From positions 760,668 through 824,667 of the forward strand of contig NZ_FQUP01000002.1 in the NCBI RefSeq assembly GCF_900129325.1: a stretch of DNA of 64,000 nt, given 5' to 3'. Below are positions 55,935 through 64,000 of this stretch, one piece after another. The notes beneath the pieces are model-generated. The model did no database searches. It was not told the DNA's origin and was given only the letters and a program-made list of their open reading frames with translations. This stretch comes from Kaistia soli DSM 19436 (GTDB taxonomy: Bacteria; Pseudomonadota; Alphaproteobacteria; Rhizobiales; Kaistiaceae). Made by a program: the position numbers and the translations under genes. The stretch's first letter is position 1. Every line of letters starts with the position of its first letter.

Positions 55935-56702
55935 TCAGGCGATCGCCGCAATGGCGGAGATGATCTTGGCGAGGTCCTCTGGCCGCGACAGGCGATGGCC
56001 GGCGTCCTTGACGAGGGTCAGGACGACATCGTCCTCGGCGAGATGCGAGACGAGGTCGACAGCGTGGCCCCACGGGACTTCCTCGTCGAGGACACCCTGG
56101 ATGATATGGACCGGCGCGCGGATGGCAATCGGCTTGTCGCCGAGAAGATGGCGGGCGCCATCCTCGATCAGCGCCTTGGTGATGACATAGGGCGTGTCGG
56201 AATAGGCGCTAGGCTGGCGCCACGCGCCCGTCGCTTCCATCTCGGCTCGCGCCGCGGCGCTCATATGCGGCAGGATCAGGCTGTGCGTCATGTCGACGGC
56301 CGGCGCGAGCAGCACCAGGCCGGCGATACGCCCGCCTCCGCTCTTCGCCTCGGCGAGCGCCAGCAGCAGGGCGATCCACCCGCCCATCGAGGAACCAACG
56401 ACGACCAGCGGTGCACCGCCGGCCCTGTCCAGAACCGCGGCCGCCTCTTCGAGCCAGCGCGAAATCGTGCCGTCGGCGAAATCACCGCCCGATTCGCCGT
56501 GGCCGGAATAGTCGAAGCGGGTGATCGCGCGCCCGGTCTCGGCCGCGAAAGCGTCGAGCGCCTCGGCTTTCGAGCCGCGCATATCCGACATGAAACCGCC
56601 GAGGAAGAGGATGCCCGGCGCCCGCCCGGCGCGCTCCAGAATGGCGATCCGCCGTGCGGCCCCGCCGCTGCCGACCGTGATCTCCGTCCGCGCGAGGATC
56701 AT
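55935..56702 (-). CDS. Alpha/beta hydrolase
   Basis: A 255-residue hydrolase: the fold begins GRAPGILFLGGFMSDMRG, the nucleophile elbow is VGSSMGGW (Ser), an Asp lies in the later strand near IIQGVLDEEVPW and the His is in DAGHRLSRPEDL. It is a general esterase/thioesterase-like protein (BioH/palmitoyl-thioesterase group). It lies 41 bases upstream of the molybdenum gene on the same strand, so the three minus-strand genes may form one unit. The substrate is unknown. Confidence 0.85.
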   Translation of the reverse strand: MILARTEITVGSGGAARRIAILERAGRAPGILFLGGFMSDMRGSKAEALDAFAAETGRAITRFDYSGHGESGGDFADGTISRWLEEAAAVLDRAGGAPLVVVGSSMGGWIALLLALAEAKSGGGRIAGLVLLAPAVDMTHSLILPHMSAAARAEMEATGAWRQPSAYSDTPYVITKALIEDGARHLLGDKPIAIRAPVHIIQGVLDEEVPWGHAVDLVSHLAEDDVVLTLVKDAGHRLSRPEDLAKIISAIAAIA

Positions 56703-56938
56703 ATGTCCACTCCTTGATCACCTTCCGGCCGCTTCCTATCTACGGAAACACCCCAAGCCGGTCCAGTTCCGGTTGACTTTCCGGGTCTATTGGCCGATTT
56801 TCATCCCCAAGTCAGGGGTCGGAGGACCCGATAGGCCGAGCACGGTTCCCGAGCAGTCATGCCGGGAGCAGTCGCGTCGGTTGCTGTCGTTTTTCCCTTC
56901 GCCCCGATTGCCTGCAATAGCTAGAGGAGTCCGCCCCC

Positions 56939-57478
56939 ATTCGCCGCCCCTTCAAAGCGCCACTTCCTTCCAAGGATGGCCCGCGCATCAACCGCGAGAT
57001 CCGCGGTATTCGTGAGGTCCAGCTGATCGACCAGGACGGCCAGAATATCGGTCCGACCCTGCTCGACGACGCACTTGCCATGGCTTCTGAGGCCGGCCTC
57101 GATCTCGTCGAGATCTCGCCGAATTCCGAGCCGCCTGTCTGCAAGATCCTGGATTTCGGGCGCTTCAAATATCAGACGCAGAAGAAGGCCAACGAGGCCC
57201 GCAAGAAGCAGAAGATCGTCGAAGTCAAAGAAATCAAGATGCGTCCTGCCATCGATGACCACGATTACGAGGTCAAGATGAAGGCCATCAAGCGTTTCTT
57301 CGAGGAGGGCGATAAGGTCAAGCTGACGCTGCGCTTCCGTGGCCGCGAGATGGCGCACCAGCATCTCGGCATGAAGCTGCTCGAGCGCGTACGCGACGAG
57401 ACGGCCGAACTGTCGAAGGTTGAGGCCGAGCCGAAGCTCGAAGGCCGCCAGATGATCATGGTGCTCGCTCCTCGCTGA
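56939..57478 (+). CDS. infC: Translation initiation factor IF-3, with an ATT start codon
   Basis: 179 residues. The N-terminal domain starts [20 protein letters not shown] and [14 protein letters not shown]; the C-terminal domain has [20 protein letters not shown] and ends MVLAPR. No ATG lies near the correct N terminus: the frame opens at ATT (56939-56941), nine bases after GAGGAG, and an ATG-only search would start at residue 48. A rare start is known for infC in other bacteria and gives autoregulation, since IF-3 itself rejects non-standard start codons. It binds the 30S subunit and heads the L35-L20-PheS-PheT region. Confidence 0.95.
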   Translation: MRRPFKAPLPSKDGPRINREIRGIREVQLIDQDGQNIGPTLLDDALAMASEAGLDLVEISPNSEPPVCKILDFGRFKYQTQKKANEARKKQKIVEVKEIKMRPAIDDHDYEVKMKAIKRFFEEGDKVKLTLRFRGREMAHQHLGMKLLERVRDETAELSKVEAEPKLEGRQMIMVLAPR

Positions 57479-57556
57479 GCGGGTACCTCTTCGGAATTCG
57501 TCCGCTTTTCATTGCCGCCGTGATGTGCGGCGATGGGCTGTGGGCGTGACTTGGCG

Positions 57557-57585
57557 CTTGTGCTGGCGAAGCATCGCCGCTATAA
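57557..57585 (+). promoter_or_regulatory. Candidate promoter upstream of rpmI
   Basis: CTTGTG (57557-57562) and CTATAA (57580-57585) are separated by exactly 17 bases, within the 280-base gap between infC and rpmI. A palindrome CCCCATATGGGG (57621-57632) lies in the leader. Confidence 0.45.
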
Positions 57586-57758
57586 CCGCGCCGTTTCCGA
57601 GCCGCCCGGCGCGAGGGGCTCCCCATATGGGGCTGTTCCTCAGGGCATGCCGCGGCGGTTCATGAATGCTTCCATGCCGAAGCGGACCGTCCCTCTGCGA
57701 ATTGCAAGATTCGCGGTGTGGCGGCCGTTCACGTCGGCGCAAATCTGAGGATGTGAAA

Positions 57759-57953
57759 ATGCCCAAGTTGAAGACCAAGAGCGGAGCGAAGAAGCGCTTC
57801 AAGCTCACGGCGACTGGCAAGGTGAAGACGGCCCAGGCTGGCAAGCGGCACGGGATGATCAAGCGCACCGCCAAGTTCATCCGCAATGCGCGTGGCACCA
57901 CCACGCTCTCGGATGCCGATGCGAAGATCGTCAAGCAGTTCCTGAACGGCTGA
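57759..57953 (+). CDS. rpmI: 50S ribosomal protein L35
   Basis: 64 residues, the usual length, starting [21 protein letters not shown] and containing [18 protein letters not shown]. It is very basic, as expected for a protein that binds 23S rRNA. GAGG precedes the ATG at 57759; the longer frame from 57666 lacks any resemblance. It lies 22 bases before rplT, the standard bacterial pairing. Confidence 0.97.
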   Translation: MPKLKTKSGAKKRFKLTATGKVKTAQAGKRHGMIKRTAKFIRNARGTTTLSDADAKIVKQFLNG

Positions 57954-57975
57954 GCCCTGAACCGGAGATAACACC

Positions 57976-58356
57976 ATGTCGCGAGTGAAGCGGGGCGTAA
58001 CCGCCCATGCCAAGCACAAGAAGGTTCTGAAGCGGGCGAAGGGTTTCTACGGCCGCCGCAAGAACACCATCCGTACGGCGAAGGCCGCCGTCGACAAGGC
58101 GGCGCAGTACGCGTTCCGCGATCGCAAGGCCAAGAAGCGCAGCTTCCGCGGCTTGTGGATCCAGCGCATCAACGCCGCCGTGCGTGAAGTGACCGAGGGG
58201 CTGACCTACAGCCGCTTCATCGACGGTCTGGCCAAGTCGGGCATCGAAGTGGACCGCAAGGTCCTGGCCGAGCTCGCGATCAGCGAGCCGGCTGCCTTCA
58301 AGGCGCTGGTCGAAAAGGCCGAAGGCGCGCTCGTCGAGGCCGCCAAGGCGGCCTGA
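57976..58356 (+). CDS. rplT: 50S ribosomal protein L20
   Basis: 126 residues beginning [33 protein letters not shown], the classical L20 opening with its long basic helix, then [21 protein letters not shown], and a slightly extended C terminus ([13 protein letters not shown]). L20 binds 23S rRNA early in 50S assembly and in several bacteria represses its own operon. It lies 22 bases after rpmI. Confidence 0.97.
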   Translation: MSRVKRGVTAHAKHKKVLKRAKGFYGRRKNTIRTAKAAVDKAAQYAFRDRKAKKRSFRGLWIQRINAAVREVTEGLTYSRFIDGLAKSGIEVDRKVLAELAISEPAAFKALVEKAEGALVEAAKAA

Positions 58357-58513
58357 TCCGCCTGGATCACGCAGATGGACGCCGGCAGGGCATGCGCTCC
58401 GCCGGGTCCGATTCTCTTCCGACAAGGCCAGGCTGTCGCAGTCGATGCGGCGCCGGGCGCCTCTTCAGTGGTTGACGCGGCGCGGCATGGCCGCCGCCTC
58501 GGCGAGGAATGAC

Positions 58514-59596
58514 ATGGCCGATCTCGACGCGCTCGAATCCGAACTCCGCGAGGCGATTGCTGCGGCCTCGGATGAAGGAGCGCTCGAAGCGGTCCGTATC
58601 GCCGCGCTTGGCAAGAAGGGCTCGGTCTCCGAGCAGTTGAAGAGCCTCGGCGCGATGTCGTCCGAGGAACGCAAGACCGCCGGGCCCGCGCTGAACGGCC
58701 TCCGCGACCGGATTGCCGAAGCGCTCGCCGCCCGCAAGGACGTGCTGAAGGCCGAGGGCATCGCGCTCCGCCTTAAGGCCGAGGCGGTCGATATCACGCT
58801 GCCGCTGCGTGCGGGTAGTCTCGAAAGCGGCCGCATCCATCCCGTCAGCCAGGTCATCGACGAGATCACCGCCATCTTCGGCGATCTCGGCTTCGCCGTC
58901 GCCGAGGGTCCCGATGTCGAGACCGACCATTACAATTTCACCGCGCTGAACTTCCCGGTCGGTCATCCGGCGCGCGAGATGCACGATACGTTCTTCTTCA
59001 ATCCTGACGAGAACGGCGATCGGCTGCTGCTGCGCACCCATACGTCGCCGGTTCAGATGCGGACGATGGAGCGCCAGGCACCGCCGATCCGCATCATCGC
59101 GCCCGGCCGCACCTATCGCATGGACAGCGACCAGACCCATACGCCGATGTTCCACCAGGTCGAGGGTCTTGTCATCGATCGCTCCAGCCATATCGGCCAC
59201 CTGAAATGGCTGCTGGAAGCCTTCTGCCGCGCCTTCTTCGAGGTCGAGAAGGTCGAGATGCGCCTCAGGCCGTCCTTCTTCCCGTTCACCGAGCCGTCGA
59301 TGGAAGTGGATATCCGCTGCCGCCGCGTCGGCAATGAAGTGCGCATCGGCGAGGGCGACGACTGGCTGGAGATTCTCGGCTGCGGCATGGTCCATCCCAA
59401 CGTCATCCGCTTTGCCGGCCTCGATCCGGACGTCTATCAGGGCTTTGCCTTCGGCATGGGCATCGATCGCATCGCCATGCTGAAATACGGCATGCCGGAC
59501 CTGCGTGCCTTCTTCGACGCCGATATCCGCTGGCTGAGCCACTACGGCTTCCGCCCCCTCGACATCCCGACCTTGGTCGGCGGTCTCAGCGCCTGA
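58514..59596 (+). CDS. pheS: Phenylalanine--tRNA ligase alpha subunit
   Basis: 360 residues: an N-terminal coiled coil, then the class II synthetase core with motif 2 around [18 protein letters not shown], the phenylalanine-pocket segment FFPFTEPS, and motif 3 [14 protein letters not shown] with the ATP-binding Arg. The ATG at 58514 is preferred over an upstream frame from 58445. It forms the heterotetramer with PheT, encoded 10 bases later. Confidence 0.97.
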   Translation: MADLDALESELREAIAAASDEGALEAVRIAALGKKGSVSEQLKSLGAMSSEERKTAGPALNGLRDRIAEALAARKDVLKAEGIALRLKAEAVDITLPLRAGSLESGRIHPVSQVIDEITAIFGDLGFAVAEGPDVETDHYNFTALNFPVGHPAREMHDTFFFNPDENGDRLLLRTHTSPVQMRTMERQAPPIRIIAPGRTYRMDSDQTHTPMFHQVEGLVIDRSSHIGHLKWLLEAFCRAFFEVEKVEMRLRPSFFPFTEPSMEVDIRCRRVGNEVRIGEGDDWLEILGCGMVHPNVIRFAGLDPDVYQGFAFGMGIDRIAMLKYGMPDLRAFFDADIRWLSHYGFRPLDIPTLVGGLSA

Positions 59597-59606
59597 GGAT
59601 CCAGCC

Positions 59607-62024
59607 ATGAAGTTCACGCTGTCCTGGGTGAAGGAACATCTCGAGACCGGCGCCTCCATCGAGGCGATCGGTGAGGCATTGACCCGCGTCGGTCTCGAAG
59701 TCGAGGAGATCGAGGACAAGGCGAAGGCGCTTCAGGCCTTCACCATCGCCCGCGTCCTCTCGGCCGAGCAGCATCCGAACGCTGATCGCCTGCGCGTCTG
59801 CATGGTCGATACCGGCTCCGGCGCGCCGGTTCAGGTCGTTTGCGGCGCACCCAATGCCCGCGCCGGCATCAAGAGCGTGTTCTCCCCGCCCGGTACCTAT
59901 ATCCCCGGCAAGGACATCACGCTTTCGGTCGGCACAATCCGCGGCGTCGAGAGCCATGGCATGCTGTGCTCGGCCGCCGAGCTAGAACTGTCCGAAGATC
60001 ACGATGGCATCATAGAACTGCCTGAGGACGCGCCGGTTGGTGTCGCCTATGCCGATTGGGCCGGCCTCGCCGATCCTGTCATCGATATCGCGATCACGCC
60101 GAACCGTTCGGACTGCCTCGGCGTCTACGGCGTCGCGCGTGATCTCGCCGCCGCTGGCCTTGGCAAGCTGCGGGACGGGGCGGTTGCTCCGGTCGCCGGC
60201 AACGGGACGTGTCCGGTTGCCGTCCGCTTCGATTTCGGCGACCAGCCGGCGCTGTCGCCGGCCTTTGGTCTCCGCCTGATCCGCGGCGTCCGAAATGGCG
60301 CGTCGCCGGACTGGATGCAGGCGAAGCTGCGCGCCATCGGCCTCCGGCCGATCAATGCGCTGGTCGATATCACCAATTTCCTGACCTATGACCGCAATCG
60401 GCCGCTGCATGTCTTCGACGCGGCCAAGGTCGCTGGCGATCTCGTCGTGCGCCGGGCCCGGGCCGGCGAGAGCATCCTCGCGCTCGACGGCAAGACCTAC
60501 GCCCTCGACGAGACGATGTGCGTCATCGCCGACGACAATGGTGTCGAGTCAATCGCCGGGATCATGGGCGGCGAGGCCTCGGGCTGCTCCGCGGAGACCG
60601 TCGACGTGCTCGTCGAGTCGGCGCTGTGGGAACCGCTGGCCATCGCGCAGGCCGGCCGCAAGCTCGGCATCAATTCCGACGCGCGCTACCGCTTCGAGCG
60701 TGGCGTCGATCCCGCCTTCATGCTGCCGGGCCTGGAGCTCGCAACGCGGCTGATCGTCGAGATCTGCGGCGGCGAGCCAAGCGACGTGGTCGTTGCCGGT
60801 GCTGTGCCCGAGCCGCGGCTCGTGATCGCCTTCCCGATATCGGAAGTGAAGCGCCTCGCCGGCATCGAACCGACGATCGATGAGATCCGGGCGGTGCTGT
60901 CGGCGCTCGGCTTCACGGTTTCGGGCGACGCGCCCGCGCTCACGGTCGGGGTACCATCCTGGCGGCCCGACATTGAAGGCAAGGCCGACCTCGTCGAGGA
61001 AGTCATCCGCATCCTCGGCATCGATCGTATTCCGGCGACGCCGCTTCCAAAATCCGATGACGTGACGCGGCCGGTGCTGACGCTGATCCAGACCCGCACT
61101 CGCCGTGCCAAGCGGGCACTCGCGGCGCGCGGCCTGGTCGAGGCGGTGACATGGTCCTTCGTCGCCAAGCCCGTCGCGGCGGCGTTTGGTGGCGGAGCAG
61201 CGGGACTGTCCCTCGCCAATCCGATCTCGACCGATATGTCCGACATGCGGCCCAGCCTTTTGCCTGGCCTGATCCTGGCCGCGCAACGCAATGCCGATCG
61301 GGGCACCGCCGATGGCGCCTTGTTCGAGGTTGGCCAGGTGTTCAAGGGCACGCTTCCGGAAGACCAGAAGATCGCCGCCACGGGCGTGCGGCGCGGCACC
61401 GCGACCGTCAACGGCTCGGGACGCCACTGGCAGGGTGCGGCCAAGTCCGTCTCCGTCTATGACGCCAAGGCTGATGCGCTTGCGGTCCTGGAGGCGCTGG
61501 GCGCGCAGGTCGACAAGTTCCAGATCGTCCCGGGCGCTCCGTCCTGGTTCCATCCGGGCCGTTCGGGCACCATTCAGCTCGGCCCGCAGACGGTCATCGG
61601 CTGGTTCGGCGAATTCCATCCCTCGACGCTGGAGGGGCTCGACGTCTCCGGGCCGCTGGCCGGCTTCGAACTGATCCTCGATCAGCTCCCGACGCCGCGT
61701 GCGCGGCCGACCCGGACGAAGCCGCCGCTGGAGGTACAGACTTTCCAGCCCGTGACCCGTGATTTCGCGTTTGTCGTCGATCGCGCCGTCGAGGCTGGGC
61801 GTATCCTCAAGGCCGCGCTCACCGCCGACAAGGTCTTGATTGTCGGCGCGACATTGTTCGATGTTTTCGAAGGCACCGCGCTCGGTGCGAACAAGAAGTC
61901 CGTGGCGATCGAGGTGACGCTCCGTCCGACCGATCGCACGCTGACCGACCAGGAGATTGAAGCCGTTTCGGCCCGTGTCGTCGCACAGGTTTCCAAAGCG
62001 ACAGGAGCCGTCTTGCGGACCTGA
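59607..62024 (+). CDS. pheT: Phenylalanine--tRNA ligase beta subunit
   Basis: 805 residues, the usual length. It starts [22 protein letters not shown]; a tRNA-binding (EMAP-like) domain follows ([11 protein letters not shown]), then the B3/B4 editing domain ([33 protein letters not shown]), B5, core and the C-terminal FDX-ACB anticodon-binding domain ([21 protein letters not shown] to the end). A GGAT precedes the start, ten bases after pheS. Confidence 0.97.
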   Translation: MKFTLSWVKEHLETGASIEAIGEALTRVGLEVEEIEDKAKALQAFTIARVLSAEQHPNADRLRVCMVDTGSGAPVQVVCGAPNARAGIKSVFSPPGTYIPGKDITLSVGTIRGVESHGMLCSAAELELSEDHDGIIELPEDAPVGVAYADWAGLADPVIDIAITPNRSDCLGVYGVARDLAAAGLGKLRDGAVAPVAGNGTCPVAVRFDFGDQPALSPAFGLRLIRGVRNGASPDWMQAKLRAIGLRPINALVDITNFLTYDRNRPLHVFDAAKVAGDLVVRRARAGESILALDGKTYALDETMCVIADDNGVESIAGIMGGEASGCSAETVDVLVESALWEPLAIAQAGRKLGINSDARYRFERGVDPAFMLPGLELATRLIVEICGGEPSDVVVAGAVPEPRLVIAFPISEVKRLAGIEPTIDEIRAVLSALGFTVSGDAPALTVGVPSWRPDIEGKADLVEEVIRILGIDRIPATPLPKSDDVTRPVLTLIQTRTRRAKRALAARGLVEAVTWSFVAKPVAAAFGGGAAGLSLANPISTDMSDMRPSLLPGLILAAQRNADRGTADGALFEVGQVFKGTLPEDQKIAATGVRRGTATVNGSGRHWQGAAKSVSVYDAKADALAVLEALGAQVDKFQIVPGAPSWFHPGRSGTIQLGPQTVIGWFGEFHPSTLEGLDVSGPLAGFELILDQLPTPRARPTRTKPPLEVQTFQPVTRDFAFVVDRAVEAGRILKAALTADKVLIVGATLFDVFEGTALGANKKSVAIEVTLRPTDRTLTDQEIEAVSARVVAQVSKATGAVLRT

Positions 62025-62135
62025 TGACTGCCGGATCATGGCGTGATCCGAGCGGTGGAATGCCCCGGCCACGCCATGGCACATTACTTGTACGAAGCCA
62101 TATCCGGTGAGTACGAGCGGAGATCGAGACGCCCC

Positions 62136-62684
62136 ATGCCGCGCTACGAGATCCATGGCCACGCGATCGTTTCAGAGGACGACTGCATAGCAGAGCCGGA
62201 TGGCGCCATGCCTCCTGCATTGAGAAACGATGCTGATTGGCGGCGTTTTCAGCATGAGCTTGACAAGGCGGCCTTGCAGGTCGTCGGGCGATTTAGCCAC
62301 GAGACATTCCCCAACCGTGCCGGACGGCGGCGCATGGTCGTGTCGTCCCAGGTCGATGGGGTCGAGCTGCGAAACGATGTGTGGTGGTGGAATCCCGGGG
62401 AGGCATCGCTCGGTGAGGCTCTGAAGAAAGCCGCGCCGGACGGCGGTCTGATCGCGGTTCCCGGTGGCCGGCGGGTCAACGATCTCTTCCTCAGCCTCGG
62501 CTTCGATGCGTTTCATCTCGCGCGCCATGCCGGCGTGCGAATTCCGGGCGGCATTCCAGTCTTCTCCCGTGCCTGGGCCGCCGGCTCGGCCGAGCGGCTT
62601 CTGGCAAGCCACGGCCTTCATCCGACGCCGCCGGTGATCCTGGACCCGGAGGCATCGGTCTCGGTCACGGTGTGGGTACGCTGA
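62136..62684 (+). CDS. Conserved hypothetical protein, dihydrofolate-reductase-like fold
   Basis: A 182-residue protein starting MPRYEIHGHAIVSEDDCIAEPDG, followed by LRNDADWRRFQ, ALQVVGRFSHE and FPNRAGRRRMVVSSQ. The order of strands, the G-R-x-[ST] element and the C-terminal IAVPGGRRVNDLFLSLGFDAFHLARHAGVRIPGG recall the DHFR/RibD C-terminal superfamily, so NADPH binding is plausible, but I cannot name a reaction. The ATG at 62136 is preferred over 62043. It stands alone after pheT with a 112-base gap. Confidence 0.72.
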   Translation: MPRYEIHGHAIVSEDDCIAEPDGAMPPALRNDADWRRFQHELDKAALQVVGRFSHETFPNRAGRRRMVVSSQVDGVELRNDVWWWNPGEASLGEALKKAAPDGGLIAVPGGRRVNDLFLSLGFDAFHLARHAGVRIPGGIPVFSRAWAAGSAERLLASHGLHPTPPVILDPEASVSVTVWVR

Positions 62685-62903
62685 GAGCCGCCGATCGGGC
62701 GATGAGCCGATAATGTAGGCGTCTGGCTCTGAACCGACCTCGCGCGCCTCACGCGGCAACCCTTATGACCGTCTCGGCCATCGCGCGCGCGCAGCATCGA
62801 TCGAGTTGTAATCCGAACTTTCGCAGAAGGAAGAGCGGTGCGGATCGACGCCGCGGCCGGCCCCTGGCCAGCCGGAGCAGATGCCCGGCTGGCTCACTTT
62901 GGC

Positions 62904-63155
62904 CTAGTGCAGGCTGACGGCCTCGAGGTCGTTTTCGCGGGCATTCATCACGACGGCCTCGCGGCTGTCGGAGACCATCAGCGGTGCACCGGCGGCGTCC
63001 AGCAACGCCCAGAAGGTCTGGCCGGGGTCGAGCTGCGGCGCGTCAGGAAAAAGCTGGCGGATCTGCTCCGAACGGACCGATTTAACGAAGGCGATCTGTC
63101 CGCTGCCGAGGCCTGCGAAATGTTCGGGCGACATGACGATACGTGCTTCAGACAT
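62904..63155 (-). CDS. DUF1150 family protein
   Basis: 83 residues, containing HFAGLGSGQIAFVKSVRS and WALLDAAGAPLMVSDSREAVVMNA, the DUF1150 pattern. It follows the Hsp20 gene by 37 bases on the same strand, an arrangement typical of rhizobia and relatives, so it should be induced with Hsp20 by the sigma-32 promoter at 63701-63728. Its function is unknown, but the constant linkage suggests a stress role. Confidence 0.88.
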   Translation of the reverse strand: MSEARIVMSPEHFAGLGSGQIAFVKSVRSEQIRQLFPDAPQLDPGQTFWALLDAAGAPLMVSDSREAVVMNARENDLEAVSLH

Positions 63156-63192
63156 GACAATGTCTCCTCATTATGTGAGCGAGAATTCGGGA

Positions 63193-63621
63193 TCAGTCGC
63201 GGACCCCGATTTCGATCTTCCGGACGATCCGTTCGGGCGTCGGCCTCATCAGGTCGATGGCGAGCAGTCCATCCTTCAATTCGGCGGAGCTGATTTCGAT
63301 GCCGTCAGCAAGGACGAAGGTCTTCTGGAACTGTCGCGCGGCGATGCCGCGATGGAGATAGATCCGCTCCTGCTCATCGACCTGACGGCCGCGAATGACG
63401 AGCTGGTTCTCCTCGACGGTCACCTCAAGCGACTCGCGGGAAAATCCCGCTACCGCCAGGGTGATCCTGAGACATTCATCCCGCGTGTCGCTCTTCGCGA
63501 TCCGCTCGATATTGTAGGGCGGATACCCATCTCCCGAGGCTTTGGCGACCCGGTCGAGCGCCCGCTCGATCTCGTCGAAACCCAGCAGCAACGGGCTCGA
63601 AAACGCTGAAACACGCGACAT
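63193..63621 (-). CDS. Small heat-shock protein, Hsp20 family
   Basis: 142 residues: N-terminal SSPLLLGFDEIERALDRVAK, then the alpha-crystallin domain with LRITLAVAGFSRESLEVTVEENQLVIRGRQ, LHRGIAARQFQKTFVLADGIEISSAELKDGLLAIDL, and a short C-terminal IEI-type tail. It binds unfolding proteins to keep them refoldable. The ATG at 63621 follows AAGGA and gives family length; the longer frame is not used. A 5' leader of about 75 bases could pair with the ribosome site. Confidence 0.93.
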   Translation of the reverse strand: MSRVSAFSSPLLLGFDEIERALDRVAKASGDGYPPYNIERIAKSDTRDECLRITLAVAGFSRESLEVTVEENQLVIRGRQVDEQERIYLHRGIAARQFQKTFVLADGIEISSAELKDGLLAIDLMRPTPERIVRKIEIGVRD

Positions 63622-63700
63622 CACAAAGTCCTTCCACCAAGCGACCTTGCAGTCGGACCCTCCATGAGGCATCCGGCGGGATGACGTCCCGCAAGCCAAT

Positions 63701-63728
63701 ATATGGGGGTGGTGAACACCCGTTCAAG
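63701..63728 (-). promoter_or_regulatory. Sigma-32 (RpoH)-type promoter of the Hsp20-DUF1150 operon
   Basis: On the minus strand CTTGAA (63723-63728) is followed after 17 bases by CATAT, within CCCCATAT (63701-63708). This matches the alphaproteobacterial RpoH consensus (CTTGAA, then CCCATAT). It places the transcript start about 75 bases before the Hsp20 start codon. Confidence 0.85.
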
Positions 63729-63739
63729 CGCCTGAAACG

Positions 63740-64000
63740 CTAGGGTGTTTCCCACCTTCCGGAGCTCTCGGAGCGGGTCAGCGCGTCGAGCACCGCCATA
63801 TTGGCGATGGCATCGTCGATGCCGAATGGCCAGGGGCCGGTACCGGCAACCGCGCGGGAGAACGCCTCGACCTGCAGCTGGTACTGGTCGACCGGCGGCA
63901 GCGAGATCGTCTCCAGCGGTTCTCCCGGTCCGCGGAGGTCGAGCCCGAAAGCGCTCTCGACATCGGTCGGCGCCGAGAACGGCGTCGGCATTTCGATGCG
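63740..64000 (-). CDS. Gfo/Idh/MocA-type oxidoreductase, C-terminal part (5' end beyond window)
   Basis: The last 86 codons visible read RIEMPTPFSAPTDVESAFG..., then YQLQVEAFSRAVAGTG and GIDDAIANMAVLDALTRSESSGRWETP. The DAxxNMAVLDAxxRSxxSGRWE ending is typical of GFO/IDH/MocA NAD(P)-dependent oxidoreductases. The cofactor-binding half lies to the right of the window, so the substrate cannot be judged. Confidence 0.8.
   Translation of the reverse strand, partial: RIEMPTPFSAPTDVESAFGLDLRGPGEPLETISLPPVDQYQLQVEAFSRAVAGTGPWPFGIDDAIANMAVLDALTRSESSGRWETP

Overview
The window is high-GC bacterial DNA with dense genes, short spacers, ATGA-type start/stop overlaps and many ABC uptake operons. The infC-rpmI-rplT-pheS-pheT order, the Hsp20-DUF1150 pair behind a sigma-32 promoter of alphaproteobacterial type, the DUF2244-nth neighbourhood and an AttM-like lactonase point to an alphaproteobacterium of the Hyphomicrobiales (Rhizobiales), probably a soil or plant-associated oligotroph. 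The genus cannot be fixed from this sequence alone.

Layout. 1-7655: a leftward operon for a dipeptide/oligopeptide-type ABC transporter that leads into a hydantoinase/oxoprolinase A-subunit gene cut by the window edge, with a divergent GntR/FCD regulator and two GTATAC sites in between. 7756-12615: HAD phosphatase, large hybrid histidine kinase, HSL-type esterase. 12670-22798: a rare-sugar module with two SDR dehydrogenases (minus strand), then a ketose 3-epimerase, ribose-type ABC transporter, ROK repressor, tagatose-type kinase and GatZ-like tagatose-6-phosphate epimerase on the plus strand. Together these suggest conversion of a rare ketose or polyol through D-tagatose to fructose 6-phosphate. 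22795-30706: small lipoprotein, AraC regulator, an acid-sugar dehydratase of the enolase superfamily, and a divergent CUT1 sugar ABC operon. 31094-38383: a second CUT1 operon, two VOC proteins, an RraA-type aldolase and an IclR regulator, tied together by a shared TTCAAATG-type operator. 38429-47134: SDR genes, a second IclR, and a second ribose-type ABC operon that runs on into a cupin, an AttM/AiiB-like lactonase and an SDR.

47472-63728 is mainly housekeeping: tRNA-Leu(CAG), PfkB/adenosine kinase, membrane proteins, MazG-like protein, endonuclease III, an AraC-methyltransferase fusion, a molybdenum oxidoreductase with its reductase, infC (ATT start), L35, L20, PheS, PheT and the Hsp20 operon. 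The right edge cuts a Gfo/Idh/MocA-type oxidoreductase.

The catabolic half (about 1-47 kb) is a mosaic of five self-contained uptake-plus-catabolism modules, each with its own regulator or operator. I see no transposase, integrase, phage gene or CRISPR array. The points most worth following are the tagatose-type module with its internal operator, the IclR regulon signature at three sites, and the lactonase carried in a sugar-uptake operon.
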